From the NCBI RefSeq assembly GCF_019931275.1, contig NZ_JAIOTY010000001.1, forward strand, positions 248,001 through 312,000: a DNA stretch of 64,000 bases, in the 5' to 3' direction. The stretch comes from Nitratidesulfovibrio sp. SRB-5. Its GTDB lineage: Bacteria > Desulfobacterota > Desulfovibrionia > Desulfovibrionales > Desulfovibrionaceae. The notes below the pieces were generated by a model. It did no database searches, was not told the origin of the DNA, and saw only the letters and a list, made by a program, of their open reading frames with translations. The translations under genes were made by a program, and so were the position numbers. Shown one piece after another: positions 46,379 through 55,148 of this stretch; position 1 is the stretch's first letter, and each line of letters begins with the position of its first letter.

Positions 46379-46523
46379 GGGGCTGTTTCCAAATTAGGAT
46401 TTTCGTTCGTTGGCGAGGAAAACGAGCCTGCCATGAGGGAGTATACTCTTCTCGTATTCGACCGACATGGCAGGCGAAGTTTGACGACGCCAACGGGCGA
46501 AAGGACAATTTGGAGACGGCCCC
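46379..46523 (-). repeat. Dispersed hairpin element, family B, copy 1
   Basis: A 145-base imperfect palindrome with three stacked helices: outer GGGGCTGTTTCCAAATT with AATTTGGAGACGGCCCC, middle around GTTGGCG/CGCCAAC, inner GCCTGCCAT/ATGGCAGGC. Unpaired AGGAAAACGA and GAAGTTTGACG are shared almost exactly with copy 2 at 55010-55140. The outer arm touches the roo stop codon (46523-46525). Confidence 0.85.
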
Positions 46524-47731
46524 TACCCTTCGCACTTGGCGGTCAGCGCGGCGGCCACGGTCTTGCCCAGTTCGAAGCACTTTCCGTAGGTGTCGTGGGT
46601 GGGCACGTGCTTCACCTTTACCGGTTCGGCGGGCAGTTCCATGCCCATGGATTCCAGCCATTCGGTGATGGCCTTCACCGATTCGCCGGACCAGCCGAAC
46701 GAACCGAACGCCGCGCCGATGCGGTTTTGCGGACGCAGGCCCTTCATGTAGGTGAGCATCTTGGCCACTTCGGGCAGGATGCCGTTGTTGTGGGTGGGCG
46801 AACCCACGATCACCGCGCCGCAGTCGGCCAGTTCGGTCATCACCGCGCTGTGGTGGTTGGCCTTCAGCCACATGATGCGGGTGGGCACGCCGCCCGCCTC
46901 CAGCCCGTCGGCAATGGCGCGGGCCATCTTTTCGGTGGAGTGCCACATGGTGTCGAACACGATGACGGCGCGCTTCTGCGGCTTCTGCTCGGCATAGCGG
47001 CGGTAGGTGTCGAAGGCGAACTGCACTTCGTCATGGCCGCGAAAGATCAGCCCGTGGTCGGGGGCCAGCATGTCGATGTCCAGCTTCAGCTCGGCGATGG
47101 CGTCCAGCGTCTTCAGCACGATGGGCGAGAAGGGCAGCACGATGTTGTGATAGTACTCCTTCATGGCGTGCAGCAGCGCGGAGCGGTCTATCTCGTCGGC
47201 GTAGCGTTCTGTGCTGGCGATGTTCTGGCCGAAGGCGTCGTTGCAGATCAGCAGCTTGTCTTCGGGAATGTACGACACCATGCTGTCGGGCCAGTGCAGC
47301 ATGCGCGTTTCCACGAAGGTCACGGTGCGCTTGCCGAGGCTGATGGAGTCGCCGGTCTTGACCACCTGCACGGGCCAGCCGGTGATGTCGAAGTGGGCTT
47401 CCATGGCCTTCAGGCCCATGGGCGAGCAGAATATCTTTTCGGGCTTGCAACGGGCCACCATTTCGGCCAGGGCACCGGCGTGGTCGGGCTCCAGGTGGTT
47501 GCAGACGATGTAGTCGATCTTCTCGGGCTCCACCACCTGGGACAGGCGGCAGAGCAGGGTGGGCAGGAATTCGTGCTTCACCGTGTCGAACAGGGTGACC
47601 TTTTCGTCCATGACCACGTAGGCGTTGTACGTGGTGCCCTGCGGCGACAGGGAATAGCCGTGGAAGTCGCGGCTGTTGTGGTCGACGACGCCGACCCAGT
47701 GGATGTCCTTCTTTATTTCAAGGGCGTGCAT
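46523..47731 (-). CDS. roo: Rubredoxin:oxygen oxidoreductase (flavodiiron protein)
   Basis: Reduces oxygen to water (and often NO to N2O) with electrons from rubredoxin, in the cytoplasm. The length, 402 residues, equals that of Desulfovibrio gigas ROO. The diiron site in the lactamase-like half is His79, Glu81, Asp83 and His84 (HLEPDH), with HWPDS, CNDAFGQ and APDHGLIF. The flavodoxin-like half starts about residue 255 (VIFDTMWHSTEKMA) and contains VGSPTHNNG and FGSFGWSGE. It is downstream of rbo and rub, its electron donor. Confidence 0.97.
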   Translation of the reverse strand: MHALEIKKDIHWVGVVDHNSRDFHGYSLSPQGTTYNAYVVMDEKVTLFDTVKHEFLPTLLCRLSQVVEPEKIDYIVCNHLEPDHAGALAEMVARCKPEKIFCSPMGLKAMEAHFDITGWPVQVVKTGDSISLGKRTVTFVETRMLHWPDSMVSYIPEDKLLICNDAFGQNIASTERYADEIDRSALLHAMKEYYHNIVLPFSPIVLKTLDAIAELKLDIDMLAPDHGLIFRGHDEVQFAFDTYRRYAEQKPQKRAVIVFDTMWHSTEKMARAIADGLEAGGVPTRIMWLKANHHSAVMTELADCGAVIVGSPTHNNGILPEVAKMLTYMKGLRPQNRIGAAFGSFGWSGESVKAITEWLESMGMELPAEPVKVKHVPTHDTYGKCFELGKTVAAALTAKCEG

Positions 47732-47984
47732 GTTCTACCTCGCGATGCGGGTGCGGTGGGTGTGCGCGGGGGGCGCGGCATGCCGGCGAGCATGCGCAAG
47801 AGGGCTGACCAAAGGAGTAAGTAAATTCCGTGGGTGGGGCAAGGGGGGCGATGCCTGATGCGTGGTGCGGGCTGGCGCGCGGGCATCCGGGTGCCGGGCT
47901 GGCCGCCATTCGTGTAGCCGTCTGGACTGCCTGCGGGCGGCACCGGCGTGTCGCCTCTGCGGAACCCGAGGGCGCGGACGCAAA

Positions 47985-48021
47985 GGGGAGGCGCACCGCC
48001 CTGCGGCGGTGCGGCCTCCCC
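47985..48021 (-). terminator. Attenuator-like hairpin between rub and roo
   Basis: A 16-base stem with one mismatch (GGGGAGGCGCACCGCC with GGCGGTGCGGCCTCCCC) and a CTGC loop, 24 bases after the rub stop. Only three Ts follow on the minus strand, so partial read-through into roo is likely. The rest of the 313-base rub-roo gap shows nothing. Confidence 0.65.
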
Positions 48022-48044
48022 TGCCGGTCGGAAGCCGGAACCCG

Positions 48045-48203
48045 CTAGGCGGGTTCGAATTCGGACTTGGGCGCGCCGCAGATGGGGCACACCCAGTCGG
48101 CGGGCACGTCTTCGAAGGCGGTGCCGGGCTTCACGCCGTTGTCGGGGTCGCCTTCGGCGGGATCGTACTCGTAGCCGCAAACGGTGCAGACGTACTTTTT
48201 CAT
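48045..48203 (-). CDS. rub: Rubredoxin
   Basis: A 52-residue electron carrier, [19 protein letters not shown] to KSEFEPA. A single iron is bound by Cys6, Cys9, Cys39 and Cys42 (CTVCG, CPICG). It donates electrons to desulfoferrodoxin and to Roo, both encoded beside it. The start at 48203 is the family start. Gap to rbo is 123 bases. Confidence 0.98.
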
Positions 48204-48326
48204 GATGCGTTCCTCGTTGTCGGGTGGTTGCGTTGCGGGCGCGCGCCGCGCCCTGTCACCAGGCTGCCGTCCGCCGGGTGCGGCGGGTGGGCGGTTGCCC
48301 GTCGGGCAAGGGCCGCGCGGACCGGC

Positions 48327-48701
48327 CTACGCCTTCCAGTGCCCGTGCAGGTTGCAGTATTCGCGGGCGGAAACTTCGGTGGCCTGGATGCAGAATTCGG
48401 CCTCGGGGGCGTCGCCGGGCTTCAGGAACCTGGTGTAGCTGCGACCGTCGGCAATGAGTTCGATCCACTCGATCCAGTGGGTTTCCTCCATGGGATGGGC
48501 CACGGAGCCGACCTTCACCTTGTAGCCGGTGGCGGTCTTTTCGATGACCGGCACGTGCTTTTCCTTGGCGCCGTCGCTGGTGCCTTCCTTCATGAACTTC
48601 ATGGGTTCGCCGCAGCAGACCAGGTCGCCGCCGCCGGCGTGCATGACTTCGACGATGTTGCCACAGTGAACGCACTTGTAGACTTCGAGCATGTTCGGCA
48701 C
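48327..48701 (-). CDS. rbo: Desulfoferrodoxin (superoxide reductase)
   Basis: Reduces superoxide to hydrogen peroxide without making oxygen. It is 124 residues. The N-terminal desulforedoxin-like centre I uses Cys10, Cys13, Cys29 and Cys30; the catalytic centre II has His49, His69, His75, Cys116 and His119 ([11 protein letters not shown]). The GTG at 48701 is chosen because AAGGAGG lies 7 bases upstream and the family begins MPN-LEVYKC; an ATG three codons later would lose this. First gene of the rbo-rub-roo set. Confidence 0.97.
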
Positions 48702-48792
48702 GGGATGCCTCCTTGAAGGGCCTTTGGGGCCTGTATCGGCCCGGTGATGTTCGTGCGGTGCCGGGTGCCTGCGCTGGTGCTGGCGGTCCGGG

Positions 48793-48877
48793 TGACCGTG
48801 ATGTCCGCTTGACCGTGATGCCCGTTTGACCATGATATCCGGGTGACCGTGATATCGGGGTGACCGTGATATCGGGT
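48793..48877 (-). repeat. Five 17-bp iterons upstream of rbo
   Basis: TGACCGTGAT-type cores begin at 48793, 48810, 48827, 48844 and 48861, an exact 17-base period. They lie 92-176 bases upstream of the rbo start in the 428-base rbo-dcrA gap. The remaining part of the gap shows no clear promoter. Confidence 0.9.
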
Positions 48878-49129
48878 GTACCGGGGTGTCTTGTCGCTCC
48901 CGCGCGCTCGTGCTCCGTGGTGTTCCGTGCCGCCCCGCAGGGGGCTGGGCCGCCGGTGCGGGTGCGCCGCCCGGGGCGTGCCGCGGGACGGAACGGAGGG
49001 AACACGCGGTATCGCCATCTATACATCAGGTCGGTGGACTGTTCAATCATTCTCCGCGAACTGGCGGAAAGATTGCGCGAAATTCCGCCCGCACCCGGAC
49101 TGCGGGCGCGATGTGGCGCGGCCCGGAAC

Positions 49130-51151
49130 CTACTGGCGGAACCGTTCCACCAGTTCGCCCAGCCGCCGGGCCATGCCGGACACCTCGTTGATGGAGGCTT
49201 CCGCCGTGTGGATGCGCTCGGCGATGTCGCGCGACAGGTCGTTGATGCGGGTGACGTTGCGGTTGATCTCGTCGCTGGTGGCCGATTGCTGTTCCGACGC
49301 GGTGGCGATGTTGCGCACCATGTCGGCAATGTTCACGGCCCGCCGCACGATGCGCCCCAACGCCTCGCCTGTGCCTTCGGCCTTGTCCGCCGTGGCTTCC
49401 ACCTGGCCGCGCGTGCGGGTCATCTCGTCCACGGCCTGGGCCGTGCCGGTCTGGATGTCCTTGATGGCGTGCTCCACTTCCTTGGTGGCGGTCATGGTCT
49501 TTTCGGCCAGTTTGCGCACCTCGTCGGCCACCACGGCAAAGCCGCGCCCGGCATCCCCGGCGCGTGCCGCCTCGATGGCGGCGTTCAGCGCCAGCAGGTT
49601 GGTCTGGTCAGCGATTTCGTTGATCACGTCGATGACCCGGCCAATGTTGTCGGCCCGCGCCGCCAGGTCGTTGAGCGATGCGGCAAGCCCGGCGGCCCGT
49701 TCGGCCACCTGGCGGGTTTCGGCCACGGTGGCCTGCATTTCGTTGCCGCCCTGTTGAGCCTCGTTGTTGGCAAGGTCGGCGGCCTCTGCCGTGGCCGAGG
49801 CGTTGCGGGTGACTTCCACCACCGTGGCGTTCATCTCGTCCATGGCCGTGGCCACCTGGGCTGTCTCGTCGGTGGATTCCACGACGTTGCGGGCCAGTTC
49901 GCCCATGCGCACGGAAAGCTCACCGGCGGCGTCGGACAGGGCGCGTGCCACCCCGGTCACTTCCTCGGCCACCTCCAGCAGGTTGCGGCGCTGGGTCTCT
50001 ATGCGGACCTTGTCCTCTTCCTCCTGGGTCAGGTCGATCATCACGGTGATGGCCCCCACGGCCTGCCCGGCGGTGTCGCGCAGGGGCGACGCCTCGTAGT
50101 GCAGCGGAAAGCCCACCCCGTCCCGCCGCACGAAGCGCAGCATGCCGCTGGTGCTGGTGCCGGTGGACAGCACCTGGGTCACCGGGTCGCATTGCAGGGT
50201 GCAGTCCTGCCCACCCTTTTCCAGTACCTCGCGCAGTGAAAGCCCCATCAGGTCCTTGCAGGCGGACCCCAGGATGGCGCACATGGGCTGGTTGGCGAAC
50301 TCGATGCGCCCCGCCTTGTCCATGACCGCCAACGGCACGATGATGCCGCCAAGTACGGATTTGTTGTATTCCAGCTGGTTGCGGATGGTGGATACCATGG
50401 ACGCCAGGTTGGCGGACAGCACGCCCAACTCGTCGCGGGACTCGTCGGTGAAGGACACGGCGTAGTTGCCGCGTTCGATCTCGCTGCTTACCCGGGCGAT
50501 GGTGCGCACCCGGCCCACCACGGCGCGGCGCATGAACAGCGAGAGCACGGCGGTAAGGGCCAGCATGCCCGCCAGCGAAAGGGCCCCGCCCTGCCACTGC
50601 CGGGTGCGCAGCAGGGCCGCGTCGGCGGAGATGTCCTGCAACATGACCATGGCCCCCAGGATGGGCTGGCTGGCGCCGTGGCAGTGATGGCATTCCGGCG
50701 CATTGGGGATGGTCTTGAGTTCGGTGTAGTACGGCACGCCGCCCAGTTCCAGCAGTTGCCCCTCGTCCACCGGCTTTTGCAGCGCGGTAGTGAACAGCGC
50801 GGCAAAGCGCGGATCGCGGACCACGTCCTGCATGGGTTTGCGGGTGGCCTCGTGCCGGGTGGAATAGGTGATGGAGCCCCGAAAATCGGTCAGGTGCACG
50901 CTGATGGTGGGATAGCGCGCGGCGATGGCGCTGAACTTTTCCTCGGTGCCTTCGTCGTTGCCCTTGGACATGGGGTCGTTGATGGCCTCAAGCAATATCT
51001 GGGCGGTACGGGCGGAGGAATCGTGGATGAGGTGGAGGGTGGTTTCGCGTTGCCAGTAGGAGTTGGCGAGGAACAATGCCGCAAAGACGATGACCGCGGT
51101 GCCCACGACGAGCATTTGCACCTTGGCGCCCAGCGAACGGGTGAACAGCAT
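49130..51151 (-). CDS. dcrA: Heme-c methyl-accepting chemotaxis protein DcrA
   Basis: A 673-residue transmembrane chemoreceptor. Two TM segments ([17 protein letters not shown] and [17 protein letters not shown]) bound a periplasmic domain that contains CHHCH (Cys154, Cys157, His158), a covalent heme-c site. HAMP, a PAS domain (about 265-385) and the signalling domain ([21 protein letters not shown] hairpin tip) follow. This is the layout of D. vulgaris DcrA, an oxygen/redox sensor, which also lies next to rbo-rub-roo. It is on the same strand, upstream of rbo. Confidence 0.94.
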   Translation of the reverse strand: MLFTRSLGAKVQMLVVGTAVIVFAALFLANSYWQRETTLHLIHDSSARTAQILLEAINDPMSKGNDEGTEEKFSAIAARYPTISVHLTDFRGSITYSTRHEATRKPMQDVVRDPRFAALFTTALQKPVDEGQLLELGGVPYYTELKTIPNAPECHHCHGASQPILGAMVMLQDISADAALLRTRQWQGGALSLAGMLALTAVLSLFMRRAVVGRVRTIARVSSEIERGNYAVSFTDESRDELGVLSANLASMVSTIRNQLEYNKSVLGGIIVPLAVMDKAGRIEFANQPMCAILGSACKDLMGLSLREVLEKGGQDCTLQCDPVTQVLSTGTSTSGMLRFVRRDGVGFPLHYEASPLRDTAGQAVGAITVMIDLTQEEEDKVRIETQRRNLLEVAEEVTGVARALSDAAGELSVRMGELARNVVESTDETAQVATAMDEMNATVVEVTRNASATAEAADLANNEAQQGGNEMQATVAETRQVAERAAGLAASLNDLAARADNIGRVIDVINEIADQTNLLALNAAIEAARAGDAGRGFAVVADEVRKLAEKTMTATKEVEHAIKDIQTGTAQAVDEMTRTRGQVEATADKAEGTGEALGRIVRRAVNIADMVRNIATASEQQSATSDEINRNVTRINDLSRDIAERIHTAEASINEVSGMARRLGELVERFRQ

Positions 51152-51483
51152 GCGACCCCCCCCGGTTTGTCCTGCGGCGTGAATGCGCAGGGTGCCCGCC
51201 CCCGTGTTCGGGGCGGCGTGCCAATGGGTGTCGACGCGCGTGCGGCGGGCGCTTGATGCAGCGCGCCGCGCATGGGGGGGCAGGCTGTGCCCGACTTCAG
51301 ACCGTCCCCCGCCGCGAGCCGATAAGACCCGGTATGGCGCCGTTCTTGTTTGCTTTCGCTGTACCCAAGGGGAGGGGTTGCGTCAAGCGGGTGAAGGAAA
51401 AAACGCAGGTTGTGCGTACAGTTGGATTATGCTTGGCTCGGCATGTTGCAGGACGCGCGAGGTCGGTGCGCACCAGAGGGGAT

Positions 51484-51507
51484 GGGCGGGCAGGCGCCTG
51501 CCCGCCC
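51484..51507 (-). terminator. Perfect 24-bp palindrome after the second hybrid kinase
   Basis: GGGCGGGCAG, GCGC, CTGCCCGCCC, starting 8 bases after the kinase stop. It would form a very stable hairpin, without a T-run. The rest of the 364-base gap to dcrA holds nothing recognised. Confidence 0.7.
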
Positions 51508-51515
51508 GCAAAGGG

Positions 51516-54500
51516 TTATGCATGACTGCGCGGCGGGCTGTTCAAGTGGGCCCGCAACCGGGCGTCCAACTGGTCGATTTCGATGGGTTTGGCCAGGTAG
51601 TCGTTCATGCCCGCCGCCAGAAAGCGTTCGCGGTCGCCCAGCATGGCATGGGCGGTAAGGGCCAGCACCGGCACCCACGGCGGGGTGGTGCCGGGGGGCA
51701 CGGCCTCGCGCATGCGAATGTGCCGGGTTACCTCCATGCCGTCCATGTCGGGCATCTGGATGTCCATGAGCACCGCGTCGTAGCGGTCGCGCCCCAGCAT
51801 TTCCAGGGCCTGCCGCCCGGAGGCGGCGCGGTCTGCGATATAGCCCAGCCGGGTCAGCAGCCGCTGCGCGGTGATCAGGTTCACCTCGTCGTCATCCACC
51901 ACCAGGATGCGCGGCGGCGTCCCGGCGGCGTCTGGCGTCCGGTTCGCTGGCGCCCCGGGCGTTGCGTCTTCCTTTCCCGCCGCTGCGTCCGCCACCGGTG
52001 GCGTTGCCGCCTGGGGGTGGGGCGGGGCAACGTTCGGGGCCACGCCTGGGGCCGCGTCTGGGGGGCGGGCTGCCTGCGCGACCCCGGCGGCTTGCGGGGC
52101 AGGGCCTGCCGTGCCCGGTGATGCGCTTGGCGATGCGGTCCGCCGCGCCGCTCGGCTTTCCCTGGGGGGCTCTTCTTCCGCGCGCAGGGGCAGGGTGATG
52201 TGGAATTCCGTGCCCTCGCCGGGGGCGGTGGCCACGCAGATGGTGCCGCCCATGAGCAGGACGAGCCGCCGCACGATGCCGAGGCCCAGGCCCGTGCCGT
52301 CGGGCCGGGCCGTGGCCGCGCTGCCCGTGGCGTAGTTTTCGAACAGGGTGCGCAGCCGTTCCGGCGCGAAGCCGATGCCCGTGTCGATGACCGCCATGTG
52401 GATGCAGGTGCGCTCTGCCTGTCCGCAGCGCGGCAGCGGGTACATCTCCACGCGGACTCCGCCCGTGTCCGTGCACTTGACCGCGTTGGACACCAGGTTC
52501 ACCAGCACCTGGCGGATGCGCCCGGCATCGCCCGCAAGTTCCGGGGGCAGGTCCGGGGCGACCTGCATCTCGAAGGTCAGGCCCTTGGACCGGGCCTGGG
52601 GGGCCAGCATGGCATGCACGGGTTCGGTCACCTGGGCCACGGTGAACGGTTCTTCCACCAGCGGCAGGGCGCCCGCCTCCATGCGCGAGATGTCCAGAAT
52701 GTCGTCGAGGATGCGCAGCAGGTTGCGGCTGGCGCCCAGTGCCGTGTCCACGCAGTCTTCCTGGTCGCCGGAAAGGTGGCTGCCGCGCAGCAGTTGCAGC
52801 ATGCCCATGATGCCGTTGATGGGGGTGCGCACCTCGTGGCTCATCACCGCGATGAATTCCGACTTGGAACGGTTGGCCTTTTCCGCCGTATCCCTGGTCT
52901 GGCGCAGTTCGTCCTCGGCGCGGGTGCGCCGGGTGACGTCGGCGAACATCACCGCGATCTGGCGGTTGCCGGTGCGGAACACCCACAGGTCCACAAAGGC
53001 CCATCCGGCGGGCAGCCACCCGGCGCTGGCATGGGCCGTGACGCTGAATTCCCCGCCCTTGCGGGCGATGCCGCCGAAGATGGTGGGCAGGTTGGTGGCG
53101 GCGATGCCGGGCAGGGCTTCGGTCAGCCGCCGCCCCAGCATGCCCCGCCCGGTGACGTGCAGGGCCGTGTCGGCCGTTGGGTTCACCGCCTCTATGCGCA
53201 GGTGCTCGGCCTGGTCCAGGGCAAGCAGCAGCAGGCCCAGCGGCGCGCCTTCGACGATGGAGCGGAAGCGGGCCTCCACCTCGCGCAGCTGCTGCTCCGA
53301 CTGCCTGCGCTCGGTGATGTCGTGGATCATGGCCACGGCCACCTCGCGGTTGCCCACGCGCAGTACCTTGGCCTTGACCAGCATGTCGCGTTCGATGCCC
53401 GTTCTGGTGCGCATGGGCATTTCCGCAGGAATTTCCAGGGGCTGTTCGCGCAGGGTGTTGAAGCGCCCGCCGAAGCCGTTGCGGTGCGTTCGGTCCGGAT
53501 GCAACTGGCGCTGGTGCATGCCCAGCAGTTCGTCGCGGGTATACTCGAATATCTGCTGGGCCGCCCGGTTGGCGTCCAGGATGATGCCGGTATCCGCGTC
53601 GGCCAGCAGAATGGCGTCCATGGCGTTGTCGAACACGGCGCGGTAGCGGGCCTCGTTGTCGCGCAGTTCGGCGGTGAAGGCCTCTCGTTCGCCTTGGCGG
53701 CTGGCGAGTATGGCGGCCATGGTGTCCACGCTGAAGGCCAGCTGGCCGATTTCGCCCATGTCGTGGCGGATGCCGGTGCGTGCGCCCAACTGTCCCTCGC
53801 CGATGCGGGTGGCCGTGGCGGCGATGTGCGACAGGGGCCGGGCCACCAGTCTGCCGCCGATGCTCCAGGCCACGGCCAGGGTAACGGCCATGGCGCCGCC
53901 GAGCAGCAGCAGGGCATGGTTGCGCGCGGCCCGCATCGGGGCCAGCACGGCATCTTCGGGAATGCCTACCATTACATTCAGATAGGGGGCGGATTCCGGG
54001 TGCAGGCGGATGCGGGTGAAACCGTACAGCCGCACCGCGCCGTCGGAACTTACGCGGGTGAACAGCCCCTCGTCGGGCATGGTGCGCAGGATGTTCAGTA
54101 TTTCTTCCCGGATGGGCTTGCCCACGGGATTGGCGTCGTTCTGCGGGTGGTAGGCCAGACGAACGCCGCGATGGTCGGACACGCTCAGGACCGAGCCGGG
54201 GGGCAGGTTCAGCTTGTCGAAAAGAGGGTCGTACTGGTCCAGCCGCAAGGGGGCAGCCAGCACGCCGTATACCCGGCCCTCGCCGTCCACCAGCGGCAGC
54301 GCGAAGTGAAAGGTGGACTCGTGCAGGGTGCGCGCCACCACGTATTCGCCGTTGGAAAAGCGCTTGTCGCGCACCGCCGCGCGAAAGTAGAGGCGATCCG
54401 CAAGGTTGAAGGGCGCCTGGCCGGGGGGGGACATGGTCTGGCGGCCCGAGGCGATGAGGTCGCCATTGGCGTCGAGGGCCATCAGGTTCAGCAGGGTGGT

Positions 54501-54788
54501 GTTTCCGGCCAGCACCTCGCGGAATATCGCTTCGCAGGCGGTGGGATCCAGTCGGCGCACGTCGGGCAGGGCGGCCAGGATGGTCAGGGTCTGGCGGGCG
54601 TCGCTGCCCACGCGTTCCTGCAGGGCGGCGATGCTGCGGACAGCCCGGGTGACCGAGGCCTCCGCCTCGACCTTCAGTTGCGAGGCGAGACGGTGGGAGT
54701 CGTACAGGATGACCCCGAACGAGGGCAGGGCCGCCAGAAGGGCGACCCAGACCAGGGTGACGCGGATGGAGAACATGTGCGGCCGCAT
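51516..54788 (-). CDS. Hybrid sensor histidine kinase (Cache/HAMP/PAS/kinase/receiver)
   Basis: A 1090-residue membrane sensor. A TM helix (VTLVWVALLAALPSFGVIL) is followed by a large periplasmic Cache-like domain (LADRLYFRAAVRDKRF, GVLAAPLRLDQ), a second TM (ALLLLGGAMAVTLAVAW), HAMP, two PAS domains, a kinase core (His at about 649, MSHEVRTP; DTGIGF; GTGLGLGI), an Ala/Pro linker and a receiver (DDDEVN, Asp at about 1009 in DIQMPDMDG). Start at 54788 has GGAG 5 bases upstream; further upstream codons are not membrane-protein-like. It is monocistronic; partner and ligand are unknown. Confidence 0.93.
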   Translation of the reverse strand: MRPHMFSIRVTLVWVALLAALPSFGVILYDSHRLASQLKVEAEASVTRAVRSIAALQERVGSDARQTLTILAALPDVRRLDPTACEAIFREVLAGNTTLLNLMALDANGDLIASGRQTMSPPGQAPFNLADRLYFRAAVRDKRFSNGEYVVARTLHESTFHFALPLVDGEGRVYGVLAAPLRLDQYDPLFDKLNLPPGSVLSVSDHRGVRLAYHPQNDANPVGKPIREEILNILRTMPDEGLFTRVSSDGAVRLYGFTRIRLHPESAPYLNVMVGIPEDAVLAPMRAARNHALLLLGGAMAVTLAVAWSIGGRLVARPLSHIAATATRIGEGQLGARTGIRHDMGEIGQLAFSVDTMAAILASRQGEREAFTAELRDNEARYRAVFDNAMDAILLADADTGIILDANRAAQQIFEYTRDELLGMHQRQLHPDRTHRNGFGGRFNTLREQPLEIPAEMPMRTRTGIERDMLVKAKVLRVGNREVAVAMIHDITERRQSEQQLREVEARFRSIVEGAPLGLLLLALDQAEHLRIEAVNPTADTALHVTGRGMLGRRLTEALPGIAATNLPTIFGGIARKGGEFSVTAHASAGWLPAGWAFVDLWVFRTGNRQIAVMFADVTRRTRAEDELRQTRDTAEKANRSKSEFIAVMSHEVRTPINGIMGMLQLLRGSHLSGDQEDCVDTALGASRNLLRILDDILDISRMEAGALPLVEEPFTVAQVTEPVHAMLAPQARSKGLTFEMQVAPDLPPELAGDAGRIRQVLVNLVSNAVKCTDTGGVRVEMYPLPRCGQAERTCIHMAVIDTGIGFAPERLRTLFENYATGSAATARPDGTGLGLGIVRRLVLLMGGTICVATAPGEGTEFHITLPLRAEEEPPRESRAARRTASPSASPGTAGPAPQAAGVAQAARPPDAAPGVAPNVAPPHPQAATPPVADAAAGKEDATPGAPANRTPDAAGTPPRILVVDDDEVNLITAQRLLTRLGYIADRAASGRQALEMLGRDRYDAVLMDIQMPDMDGMEVTRHIRMREAVPPGTTPPWVPVLALTAHAMLGDRERFLAAGMNDYLAKPIEIDQLDARLRAHLNSPPRSHA

Positions 54789-55009
54789 GGCGACTCCGGG
54801 CACGGACGGCTTTACGGCCAGGCTGAGGCCGTGGGAAGCAGTACGATCATGGCACGCTTTTTTTCCGTGCGCCACCGCAAATCATGCGGCGGACACCAGG
54901 TGACACGGCGGCCCCGGGGAGCGGGCCGGGCCAACGCAACCGGGGCGGGCCTTGCGGCCCGCCCCGTCGTGGATACGTGTGTTTTCAGCCTGTCGTGCCT
55001 CAGCGGCGA

Positions 55010-55140
55010 TCCCCAACGCCGGACTTTTGACTGTTGGCGAGGAAAACAAGCCTGCCATGAGGGAGTATACTTTTGTCGTATTCTACCGATATGGCAGGCG
55101 AAGTTTGACACTGCCAACGGTCAAAAGGACAAGTTGGGGA
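55010..55140 (-). repeat. Dispersed hairpin element, family B, copy 2
   Basis: A 131-base imperfect palindrome matching 46379-46523. Outer TCCCCAAC/GTTGGGGA, middle CTTTTGACTGTTGGC/GCCAACGGTCAAAAG, inner GCCTGCCAT/ATGGCAGGC. It begins 9 bases after the purL stop codon. The remainder of the gap to the kinase start (55141-55148 and 54789-55009) shows no other element. Confidence 0.85.
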
Positions 55141-55148
55141 ACTCCCGG

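Noticed and set aside
46433-46510. Short coding frame MREYTLLVFDRHGRRS inside the family B element, also present in copy 2
   Set aside because: The shared peptide is a by-product of the DNA repeat; there is no ribosome site and the frames diverge after the element.
48793-48877. CRISPR array
   Set aside because: The repeats are contiguous 17-base units without spacers, and no cas genes are present.
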